Assembly (NCBI GenBank): GCA_012513545.1
Contig: JAAZCB010000309.1
Coordinates: 1 to 5,501 of the forward strand
Length of the DNA: 5,501 nt
Reading direction: 5' to 3'
Source: Clostridiaceae bacterium
Lineage (GTDB): Bacteria > Bacillota_A > Clostridia > Acetivibrionales > Acetivibrionaceae
The notes beneath the pieces were generated by a model, which was not told where the DNA came from, ran no database searches, and was given only the letters and a program-made list of their open reading frames with translations. Each line of letters starts with the position of its first letter. Position 1 is the stretch's first letter. A program made the translations under genes and the position numbers. This document shows positions 1 through 5,501 of this stretch, in pieces.

Positions 1-634
1 AAAGACTGCAAAAAGAGAAGATAAGGCAGAATATCCTGTAAATGCTATTAGGGAAGCGATTTTAAATGCTCTTATCCATAGAGACTACAGTCTCCATTCA
101 GAAGGAATTTATGTTCAAATGAGGATGTATAAAAACCGAATTGAGATCCAAAATCCGGGTGGAGTTTTTGGGAGGTTAAGTATTGAAGAAATTGGCGCAA
201 AAAAGAACTATGATGCCAGGAATCCTGGATTAATAAAGATACTTGAAGAATTGGGTATTGTTGAGAATCGGGGTTCAGGTATTCCAACAATGATTGAAGA
301 AATGCTAAATCATGGACTAGATAAACCCCAATATATTGAGTCACGTGGTGACTTCGTTGTTTCTTTCTTCGGAGTTGAAGGAATAAACTATAGTGAACAA
401 GATAGTGAACAAGATAGTGAACAAGATAGTGAACAAGATAAATTGTTGAAGTTTCTTGAAATCCCAAGAACAAAGAAAGAAATATCAGAATTTTTAGGAA
501 TTGCCAGTTTGAGATATTTAAAGGATGCGTATCTAGACAATCTTTTGAAGGCAAAAAAAATTAAAATGACAATTCCTGACAAACCAACAAGCAAAAATCA
601 GCGTTATGTTGCATTAAGAAATTCAAACATGTAA
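1..634 (+). CDS. RecG-like / AlbA_2-type ATP-binding protein, C-terminal part (5' end outside window)
   Basis: The reading frame is open from base 2 to the TAA at 632-634, giving 210 visible residues; the start lies left of the window. The first visible part has the family hallmark YPVNAIREAILNALIHRDYS (about bases 38-97), the N-box region of the HATPase_c_4 (GHKL-type) fold. It is followed by NPGGVFG and ENRGSGIPTM, glycine-rich nucleotide-binding segments typical of this family. An (SEQD)4 linker (about 391-441) then leads to a small lysine-rich C-terminal domain (KKEISEFLGIA...) that looks like a winged helix. Full-length members normally begin with an AlbA_2 (Schlafen-like) nucleic-acid-binding domain, which would be off the left edge. 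These proteins are often annotated as RecG-like helicases or putative transcriptional regulators, but they lack helicase motifs and their role is poorly known. They are common in accessory DNA. The family assignment is firm; the function is not. Confidence 0.85.
   Translation, partial: KTAKREDKAEYPVNAIREAILNALIHRDYSLHSEGIYVQMRMYKNRIEIQNPGGVFGRLSIEEIGAKKNYDARNPGLIKILEELGIVENRGSGIPTMIEEMLNHGLDKPQYIESRGDFVVSFFGVEGINYSEQDSEQDSEQDSEQDKLLKFLEIPRTKKEISEFLGIASLRYLKDAYLDNLLKAKKIKMTIPDKPTSKNQRYVALRNSNM
391..438 (+). repeat. Four perfect 12-bp tandem repeats coding for an SEQD linker
   Basis: The unit TAGTGAACAAGA occurs four times without a mismatch. Read in the frame of the surrounding gene it gives SEQD x4 between the ATP-binding domain and the C-terminal DNA-binding-like domain. 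The unit is a multiple of three, so gain or loss of copies would change linker length without breaking the frame. Short tandem linkers at this position (SEQ- or TPQ-type) are known in this protein family. Confidence 0.95.
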
Positions 635-709
635 TGGAGATTCTAAACTTTTTAAAATTATTGAAAAAAAGTGAATAGATAAACCTATAAAAGCCTACCG
701 GAAGCATAG

Positions 710-814
710 AGGGATATAATTATTAGCAGAATAAAGATAATAGACGGTATTACTCGAAGGCAGGTGTCACGGATACTTGGAATCCCACTAAGTCTAGTTA
801 ACAGGGCTAAATGA
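710..814 (+). pseudogene. 3' remnant of an IS200/RAYT-like transposase (Y1_Tnp type)
   Basis: After an in-frame TAG at 707-709, the frame reads RDIIISRIKIIDGITRRQ, then VSRILGIPLSLVNRAK, and stops at TGA 812-814. This resembles the C-terminal tail of Firmicutes RAYT/Y1 transposase proteins, where a helix-turn-helix-like segment of the form IKxIxGxxxRQxSRxxGIxxxxxxRA ends the protein. The catalytic HUH and Tyr regions are absent; the sequence upstream (635-709) has stops and no recognisable coding. No ribosome binding site or start serves this fragment, so it is a dead remnant. The assignment rests on recalled family resemblance over only about 34 residues. Confidence 0.45.
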
Positions 815-996
815 AACAAAAGAACAACCGTGACAGTGTCTGACACAGGAGAATTGATGAAAATCAATAACTTTCACATTAACCGTACCTTTGTTTCTTT
901 TATTACTAATTTTGAAAATTAAGCTTTTCTCGAAAAACTGGACACTATTAAGTTAGATTTTCTCTAATTTTCTCAAGACTTCTTCAAATAACAATT
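815..996. other. Non-coding stretch with short palindromes, possible mobile-element end
   Basis: This stretch, between the transposase-like tail and the broken radC, has no supported gene. GTGTCTGACAC (836-846) is a perfect 5-1-5 palindrome. CCGTGACA (828-835) is the inverted copy of TGTCACGG (765-772) inside the preceding remnant. Such small hairpins after the transposase stop are expected at the 3' end of IS200/RAYT-type elements, but no second element end was found. A 22-codon ORF at 857-925 has AGGAG five bases before its ATG but matches nothing I recognise. Confidence 0.3.
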
Positions 997-1408
997 CTAC
1001 CTTTTGTACCTATTGCAGAAATAATATCTTTTTTTTCCTTTGTTATTTACTTCAAGGGCATTTTCCTTAGCGGCATTAATTCTGCTTTTAATAGAATACT
1101 TACTACTCCTTTCCCGAACTGCATTATTACTACTCGACAGGTCAGGAACTTCACCCATTTCAGCTAAAGAAACAGATTTGTTGCCGGCAATAATTATATG
1201 ATCAATACACTTAACATAAACGGCATATAAGGCTTCAACAACTTTTTTTATGATATTAAGATCTGCCTGGCTTGGCAGAAGACTTCCACCAGGATGGTTA
1301 TGAGCCAGAATAACTGCTCTGGCATTGAGGATGTAAATCACAAATTCCCCAAAGACTTACTGCAATTGCTGTGTCTACTATACTTTTATTAATATACTCC
1401 GTAATTCT
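997..1408 (-). pseudogene. radC: Broken RadC-family (JAMM/MPN domain) gene
   Basis: On the minus strand the frame ending at the TAG at 999-997 contains VFGEFVIYILNARAVILAHN, then HPGGSLLPSQADLNIIKK, and later CIDHIIIAGNKSVSLAEMGE. This is the RadC domain with the metal-site motif HNHPGGSLLPSQAD (H, H and D in the canonical spacing). The N-terminal half is missing. Upstream the homology moves to another frame, ITEYINKSIVDTAIAV (bases 1408-1358), which fits the strand preceding the motif. A frame break therefore lies near 1357-1360, where the usual SPR-type residues are lost, and another stop sits at 1409-1411. Near the 3' end an 8-T run (1029-1036) may hold a second shift: the alternative frame reads DIISAIGTKGRIVI and stops at 986-984. 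RadC proteins were named for DNA repair but are now mostly seen on phages and mobile elements with unclear roles. No functional product is likely. Confidence 0.8.
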
Positions 1409-1482
1409 TTAATCTATTATAATTACTATAAAGGCGCGGTTAAATCGAGCTTTTATTTTTTCCGTATAAACTCCTTTAAAAC

Positions 1483-1502
1483 ATATGAATAAGCATTCAT
1501 AT
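1483..1502. promoter_or_regulatory. Upstream ArsR/SmtB-type operator (O1)
   Basis: ATATGAAT (1483-1490) and ATTCATAT (1495-1502) form a perfect 8-bp inverted repeat around AAGC, ending six bases before the -35 box. Laid out as the 12-2-12 arrangement known for SmtB/CadC-family operators it spans 1480-1505. Its 14-bp core (1486-1499) matches the reverse complement of the O2 core at 12 of 14 positions, which supports both as sites for the same repressor. Bases 1409-1482 upstream hold nothing else I can name. Confidence 0.7.
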
Positions 1503-1507
1503 AATTA

Positions 1508-1536
1508 TTGACATAATTATTCCAGTGGCATATAAT
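1508..1536 (+). promoter_or_regulatory. Consensus sigma-A promoter of the metal-resistance operon
   Basis: TTGACA at 1508-1513 and TATAAT at 1531-1536 are both perfect consensus hexamers with the ideal 17-bp spacer. Transcription should start near 1543, leaving a leader of about 58 nt before the repressor ATG. A promoter this strong needs tight repression, in keeping with an operator on each side. Confidence 0.88.
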
Positions 1537-1544
1537 AAAAATAC

Positions 1545-1570
1545 AATACTTGAACACTTATTCAAGTATT
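1545..1570. promoter_or_regulatory. Downstream ArsR/SmtB-type operator (O2) at the transcription start
   Basis: AATACTTGAA (1545-1554) and TTCAAGTATT (1561-1570) are perfect 10-bp inverted arms around CACTTA, fitting the 12-2-12 layout exactly. The site begins about two bases after the predicted start of transcription, so bound repressor would block initiation or promoter escape. The same arms would fold as a hairpin at the very 5' end of the mRNA. Confidence 0.8.
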
Positions 1571-1600
1571 CAATTCTTACACATGAAATGAGGTAGAAAA

Positions 1601-1969
1601 ATGGTTGATAATAGGAATGATATAGATAGGTGTGACTGTAGTGTAATTCATGAAGACATTGTGAATAGCGTAAAAGAAAAAATGCCTGATGAAGAAAGCC
1701 TTTATGACCTTGCCGAGCTTTTCAAGGTATTTGGTGATACAACCAGGATTAAGATACTCTGGGCTTTGGCAGAGTCGGAAATGTGCGTATGTGATATTGC
1801 GGTACTTCTCAACATGACACAATCGGCAATATCTCATCAATTGAGGGTTTTAAAACAAACGCGGTTGGTTAAGTACAGAAAAGATGGGAAAATTGTATTC
1901 TATTCTCTTGATGATGCACATGTAAAACAAATATTTGAACAGGGTTTAGTCCATATCAACGAAAAATAG
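1601..1969 (+). CDS. cadC: CadC-like ArsR/SmtB-family metal-sensing transcriptional repressor
   Basis: A complete 122-residue protein, the usual length for this family. It starts at ATG 1601 after GAGG (1590-1593). The winged-helix core runs from about residue 33 (LAELFKVFGDTTRIKIL) through the recognition helix (TQSAISHQLRVLKQ, 73-86) to the beta wing (KDGKIVFYSL). The sequence shows both known types of metal site. The alpha3N (CadC) type has C62 and C64 in the ESEMCVCD motif plus C11 and C13 in the N-terminal arm. The alpha5 (SmtB/CzrA) type has D105, H107, H118 and E121 with the spacing seen in SmtB. The protein should be a cytoplasmic dimer that binds the two inverted repeats near its promoter and releases DNA on binding Cd(II), Pb(II) or Zn(II), thereby autoregulating the operon. 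The pump gene lies 25 bp downstream. Family is near certain; the preferred metal is inferred. Confidence 0.93.
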   Translation: MVDNRNDIDRCDCSVIHEDIVNSVKEKMPDEESLYDLAELFKVFGDTTRIKILWALAESEMCVCDIAVLLNMTQSAISHQLRVLKQTRLVKYRKDGKIVFYSLDDAHVKQIFEQGLVHINEK

Positions 1970-1994
1970 ATGAATAACTGAAGGAGGGACTAAA

Positions 1995-4346
1995 ATGACA
2001 AGGGGAATTAAAAGGGAGTTTATACTTGAAGGGCTTGATTGTGCCAATTGTGCAACTAAAATCGAAGCAAACGTTAATAAAATTAATGGGGTCGCTTCTG
2101 CTTCTATGAATTTTGCTACAAAGACACTTACTATAGAAGCCGGAGAAGATGGGAATATAGATAGTATCGTATCTGACGCAAACACCATTATTAAAAAGCT
2201 TGAACCTCATGTAGTCGTTAATGAAAAAATCATATCAAAATCAGCTAAAAAGGTTTTGCTGCTTATGGGTTTAGGTTGTGCCAACTGTGCTGCAAAGATT
2301 GAAAAGGAAGTTAAAAGCTTATCGGGGGTAAAATCTGCTTCTGTTGATTTTGCTTCTCACAAGCTTACTATTGAAGTTAAGAACAAACACGAATTAGAAA
2401 CTATACTTGAGAAGGCTTCAAAGATAGCTAAACAAATTGAATCAGGGATTAGTGTCATTGAAGAAGAAAAACAACATGAACATAAGGAAGTCGAAGGCGT
2501 AAGCAAAATTAAAATTATTCAGCTTGGTATAGGTGCAGTCTTATTCTTTGTAGCTCTACTTTTTAAACTTCCGTTTTGGGTTGAATTTGGTATATACTTT
2601 GTCAGCTATATTTTAGTCGGTGGTGAGGTGTTGTTAAAGGCTGGAAGGAATATCTTACATGGTCAGGTATTTGATGAAAATTTTCTTATGAGCATTGCAA
2701 CTATCGGTGCTTTCGCTATAAAAGAATTCCCTGAAGGTGTAGCAGTAATGCTATTCTATCAGGTAGGCGAATTCATCCAGGATATTGCAGTTAACCGTTC
2801 AAGAAAATCTATCGCAGCGTTAATGGATATTCGTCCTGATTTTGCAAATCTAATGGTTGGCGATGAAGTGAAGAGGGTATCCCCAGACGAGGTGAGTATC
2901 GGTGACATTATTCTTGTAAAACCGGGTGAAAAAGTGCCTTTGGATGGAAAAGTCGTTGAAGGTAAATCCATGCTGGATACATCTGCTTTAACTGGTGAGT
3001 CTGTGCCGAGGGAAGTCGAAGACGGAAGCGATGTTTTATCCGGCTCTATTAACAGAAATGGACTTCTGACTGTTGAAGTCACAAAAGAATTTGGTGAATC
3101 TACCGTTTCTATAATCCTTGACTTGGTGCAAAATGCAAGCAGTAAAAAAGCACCGACTGAAAACTTTATTACTAAATTTGCGAGGTACTATACTCCTGTT
3201 GTGGTATTTGCTGCTGCTGCTATAGCTGTTATTCCTCCGCTGATTGTCCCAGGTGCTACATTTTCTGACTGGATAAACAGGGCATTAGTATTTCTTGTAG
3301 TTTCCTGCCCTTGTGCTTTGGTAATTTCTATACCACTAGGGTTTTTCGGTGGTATTGGTGGAGCTTCTAAGAATGGTATCCTTATAAAAGGTAGTAACTA
3401 CCTTGAAGCTTTAAACGATGTGGATACAGTTATATTTGATAAGACCGGAACATTGACAAAAGGCGTTTTCAAGGTTACAAAGGTAAATGATTTTGATGGT
3501 GTTGCTGGTATAGACCTTTTAGAATATGCTGCATACGCTGAAAGTTACTCTAATCACCCTATTGCTCTTTCCATCATAAAGGCTTACAGTCAGGAAATCG
3601 ATAGAAGCGAGATTTCAGACTATGATGAAATTTCAGGGCATGGAATTAAGGTAACAGTCAAAGGCAAGCTTGTTCTTGCTGGAAATACTAAATTAATGGC
3701 AAGAGAAAATATTTCCTTTGAGAATACTGATGAGATCGGTACAGTCGTCCACATGGCAATTGACGGAATATATGCCGGATACATTGTTATATCTGACGAA
3801 GTAAAGGACGACAGTAAAAATGCATTACAGGCGCTTAAAAGTATAGGTGTTAAGAAGATTGTCATGCTGACAGGCGATAATAAAGTGGTTGGCGAAAGAA
3901 TTGGTAAGGATTTGGGGCTGGATGAAGTCCACGCCGAGCTGTTACCAGACCAGAAGGTTGAGATGCTGGAGATGTTGGATAAACAAAAGTCACCGAGAGG
4001 AAAGCTTATTTTTGTGGGTGATGGTATCAATGATGCTCCTGTTCTTGCCCGTGCAGATGTGGGGGTTGCAATGGGTGGTATTGGATCTGATGCAGCGATA
4101 GAGGCTGCCGATGTAGTATTAATGACAGATGAGCCTTCAAAGCTTGTTAATGCAATTAAAATTGCCAAACGTACACGTAATATCGTATGGCAGAATATTA
4201 TATTCGCAATGGCAATTAAGGGTACCGTGCTGCTTCTAGGTGCTGGTGGTGTCGCTACTATTTGGGAAGCAGTATTTGCAGATGTAGGGGTTACAGTATT
4301 AGCTGTTTTAAATGCAATGCGTGTAATGAATGTTGAAAAGTTTTGA
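1995..4346 (+). CDS. cadA: Heavy-metal-exporting P1B-type ATPase (Zn/Cd/Pb, CadA/ZntA type)
   Basis: A complete 783-residue protein starting at ATG 1995 after AAGGAGGG (1981-1988). Two N-terminal HMA domains carry GLDCANC (C16, C19) and GLGCANC (C95, C98). A short linker with QHEHK leads to the membrane part: helices at about 174-190, 195-215 and a pair near 232-262. The actuator domain has TGES (333-336). Helix 6 has the metal-binding CPC (C438-C440, in SCPCALVIS). The P and N domains show DKTGT (phosphorylated D482), HP (H521-P522), TGDN (626-629) and GDGIND (675-680). The last two helices carry K742 and D763 (ADVGVTVLAVLNAMR), the signature of the P1B-2 class, which exports Zn(II), Cd(II) and Pb(II) rather than copper. 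It would use ATP to pump metal out across the cytoplasmic membrane. It is cotranscribed with and controlled by the repressor 25 bp upstream. All catalytic motifs are intact; the exact metal range is inferred. Confidence 0.97.
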   Translation: MTRGIKREFILEGLDCANCATKIEANVNKINGVASASMNFATKTLTIEAGEDGNIDSIVSDANTIIKKLEPHVVVNEKIISKSAKKVLLLMGLGCANCAAKIEKEVKSLSGVKSASVDFASHKLTIEVKNKHELETILEKASKIAKQIESGISVIEEEKQHEHKEVEGVSKIKIIQLGIGAVLFFVALLFKLPFWVEFGIYFVSYILVGGEVLLKAGRNILHGQVFDENFLMSIATIGAFAIKEFPEGVAVMLFYQVGEFIQDIAVNRSRKSIAALMDIRPDFANLMVGDEVKRVSPDEVSIGDIILVKPGEKVPLDGKVVEGKSMLDTSALTGESVPREVEDGSDVLSGSINRNGLLTVEVTKEFGESTVSIILDLVQNASSKKAPTENFITKFARYYTPVVVFAAAAIAVIPPLIVPGATFSDWINRALVFLVVSCPCALVISIPLGFFGGIGGASKNGILIKGSNYLEALNDVDTVIFDKTGTLTKGVFKVTKVNDFDGVAGIDLLEYAAYAESYSNHPIALSIIKAYSQEIDRSEISDYDEISGHGIKVTVKGKLVLAGNTKLMARENISFENTDEIGTVVHMAIDGIYAGYIVISDEVKDDSKNALQALKSIGVKKIVMLTGDNKVVGERIGKDLGLDEVHAELLPDQKVEMLEMLDKQKSPRGKLIFVGDGINDAPVLARADVGVAMGGIGSDAAIEAADVVLMTDEPSKLVNAIKIAKRTRNIVWQNIIFAMAIKGTVLLLGAGGVATIWEAVFADVGVTVLAVLNAMRVMNVEKF

Positions 4347-4385
4347 TTATGAGAAGTTTTCCAATAAATAACTGGAGGTTGTATT

Positions 4386-4574
4386 ATGAAAGCTATAGAA
4401 ACTGTATTTGTGGTCATATTGTTCCTTATTTATTTAGGATTATGGAAATTAAAACAAATAAACCAAAAAAAGAATACTGGCATAGACCCAAAGGTTATGG
4501 CAAATACTTTGGTTGGAAAATTGTGGTTAACCAAAAAACTGGTAGAGTATCAGTTAAACCTTATAAAAAAATGA
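4386..4574 (+). CDS. Small single-pass membrane protein, possibly a truncated third gene of the metal operon
   Basis: A 62-residue ORF beginning at ATG 4386, seven bases after GGAGG (4374-4378) and 39 bp downstream of the ATPase, so probably in the same transcript. Residues about 5-20 (ETVFVVILFLIYLGLW) form one hydrophobic helix, followed by a basic stretch, KLKQINQKKNTGIDPKVM. The N-terminal part, especially the TGIDP segment after a first helix, recalls the start of isoprenylcysteine carboxyl methyltransferase-like membrane proteins, which are much longer with several helices. If so, the gene is cut at about residue 40 and the remaining residues are read from unrelated sequence. An overlapping frame (4343-4579) lacks a comparable start signal and was not preferred. 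Translation looks likely from the start signals; identity is uncertain. Confidence 0.55.
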   Translation: MKAIETVFVVILFLIYLGLWKLKQINQKKNTGIDPKVMANTLVGKLWLTKKLVEYQLNLIKK

Positions 4575-4727
4575 GGTAATTATAAAGTAAGCGATGAAAC
4601 GGGAATGTAAATAGTTTTGTGATGTGGCCGGGCAAGGGTGTGTAGTATAGAGGGTGAGAATCCCGCCGAGTAAACCTTTAGCCGAGGAACTCTTTTTGGA
4701 CAAAGTAGGCAGCAGATTTGTGTTTAC
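4575..4727. other. Rearrangement junction with GGGTGAGAATCCC motif
   Basis: These 153 bases separate the small membrane ORF from the point where PRK06851 homology begins. No gene is visible. The stretch is locally richer in G and C (ATGTGGCCGGGCAAGGGTG at 4622-4640) than its surroundings. It contains GGGTGAGAATCCC at 4652-4664, which could fold as a small GGG/CCC hairpin and recalls the GGGTGAAAGTCCC-like elements of group II intron RNAs and other mobile-element leaders. GTGTG at 4638-4642 would fit a group II intron 5' end (GUGYG), but no reverse transcriptase or domain V is present. It is best viewed as a leftover end of a mobile element or a deletion scar. Confidence 0.35.
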
Positions 4728-5501
4728 GATACCGCACCACATGTTGTGGACCCAAAAAACCCGGGGGCAGTTGACGAGATAATACACCTTGGCGACTTCT
4801 GGGATGAAGATAGAATAAGGCATAACAGGGAAGCTATATTAAAAGAAAATAAAGAAGTCGGAAGGACATTCAGGAGAGCTTATAGATATCTGAAAGCAGC
4901 TAATTCAATTTATGAAGACAGTGCTGAAATAGTCGGATGGTGTACAGATTTTGCCAGGGTAAATGCAGTTTCTGAGTTAATTATTCATGATTTTTTTGCA
5001 GACAAGGAAATAGCACAAAAAGAAGGATACCGGAGGAAGCTTTTCGCAAGTGCAATTACTCCTAACGGGCTTGTACACTATTTGGACACAGTACTTGACA
5101 CAGGAAAAGTATATGTTGTCAAAGGTTTACCGGGTACAGGCACTGAAAAGGTACTTAATAAAATCAGTGATGCTGCAGTGGAAAGAGGTTTTAATATAGA
5201 AGAATACTACTGCGCATTAAATCCTTTAAAGCTTGAACATCTTGTAATACCAGCTTTGGATGTTTCAATCACCACTTCGAATGAATATCATAAGGTTGAC
5301 ATAAAGCCGGTATGTGAAATAAACCTTGATGATTGTACAGATGAATTGCAAATGTATGAATATAATGACATTCTAGAGCAGAACAGGTCTAATTTCGATT
5401 CCTTACTCGAACTGACGACAAAAACAATCGCCCAGGCTAAAGCAATTCATGATAAAATGGAAGATTACTACATACCCAATATGGATTTTGAAGCAATACA
5501 A
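4728..5501 (+). pseudogene. 5'-truncated PRK06851-family ATPase (continues past right edge)
   Basis: The frame is open from 4674 to the window edge; recognisable homology starts at DTAPHVVDPKNPGAVDEIIH (4728 onward), continuing HLGDFWDEDRIRHNREAILK and FRRAYRYLKAA. These are conserved segments of the PRK06851 family of tandem P-loop ATPases of unknown function, where the TAPHVVDPKNPG stretch closes the first nucleotide-binding domain. About 100 residues, including the start codon and first Walker A motif, are missing. The visible 258 codons carry a helical middle segment and then the second domain with GLPGTGTEKVL (5124-5156), a degenerate Walker A with TE where K and S/T are expected, followed by YYCALNPLKLEHLVIPALDV. 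No in-frame ATG occurs in the first roughly 200 codons and there is no ribosome binding site near the junction, so this is probably a dead fragment. The rest of the gene lies outside the window. Confidence 0.75.

Noticed and set aside
857..925. A 22-codon ORF with AGGAG five bases before its ATG.
   Set aside because: Very short, no recognisable family, and located in mobile-element debris; the start signal could be chance or a decapitated gene. Mentioned only within the non-coding entry.
940..990. The AAAACTGGACACT and TTTTCTCTAATTTTCTC sequences as a possible IS3-like inverted repeat end.
   Set aside because: No matching opposite end or transposase within the window, and the second string is simple AT-rich repetition.
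4347..4385. A possible terminator after the ATPase gene.
   Set aside because: No GC-rich stem followed by a T run is visible; transcription probably continues into the small ORF.
3620..4417. Long antisense open frame within the ATPase gene.
   Set aside because: A shadow frame opposite conserved P-domain motifs; it has no start signal and the composition expected of antisense reading.
4343..4579. A 78-codon ORF overlapping the small membrane ORF, beginning at a TTG that overlaps the ATPase stop.
   Set aside because: TTG start with no dedicated ribosome binding site, whereas the overlapping frame has an ATG with GGAGG at ideal spacing and a coherent hydrophobic helix.
4674..4790. The frame reading LAEELFLDKVGSRFVFTIPH, which superficially recalls IS91-type transposases.
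   Set aside because: Its second half overlaps the PRK06851 coding frame and it stops soon after; the likeness is too short to support.
4554..4823. Minus-strand open frame of 89 codons across the junction.
   Set aside because: It overlaps clear plus-strand PRK06851 homology, and its translation shows no family resemblance.

Overview
The window is AT-rich and reads as low-GC Gram-positive DNA, most likely a member of the Clostridia. Strong AGGAGG-type ribosome binding sites, a TTGACA-17-TATAAT promoter, AT-rich codon choice and the protein families present (ArsR/SmtB CadC-type regulator, CadA-type P1B ATPase, PRK06851-type ATPase) all point that way. The species cannot be fixed from the sequence alone.

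Layout from left to right. Bases 1-634 hold the 3' part of a RecG-like/AlbA_2-type ATP-binding protein (GHKL ATPase fold), with a perfect four-copy 12-bp repeat that encodes an SEQD linker. Bases 635-996 have no intact gene. They contain what looks like the 3' tail of an IS200/RAYT-type transposase (about 710-814), followed by short palindromic sequence. On the minus strand, 997-1408 carries a broken RadC-family (JAMM/MPN) gene: the HxH...D motif survives, but the frame is lost just upstream of it and possibly again in an 8-T run near the 3' end.

The functional core is a heavy-metal resistance operon at 1483-4346. A perfect-consensus promoter (1508-1536) is bracketed by two related inverted repeats of the ArsR/SmtB operator type (1483-1502 and 1545-1570). 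It drives a CadC-like metal-sensing repressor (1601-1969) and, 25 bp later, a 783-residue P1B-type Zn/Cd/Pb export ATPase with two N-terminal CxxC metal-binding domains (1995-4346). The expected logic is that the repressor sits on one or both operators until Cd, Pb or Zn binds it. Repression then lifts and the pump removes the metal from the cytoplasm. A small ORF (4386-4574) with a good ribosome binding site and one membrane segment follows 39 bp later and may be a truncated third gene.

Bases 4575-4727 are an unexplained junction containing a GGGTGAGAATCCC motif that recalls structured mobile-element RNA. From about 4728 to the right edge there is a 5'-truncated PRK06851-family ATPase gene that has lost its start and its first nucleotide-binding domain. 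An intact metal-resistance operon is therefore flanked on both sides by broken genes and mobile-element debris, as expected for a horizontally acquired, rearranged accessory region. I see no convincing wholly new system. The most distinctive feature is the two-operator promoter paired with a repressor that carries both known classes of metal site.
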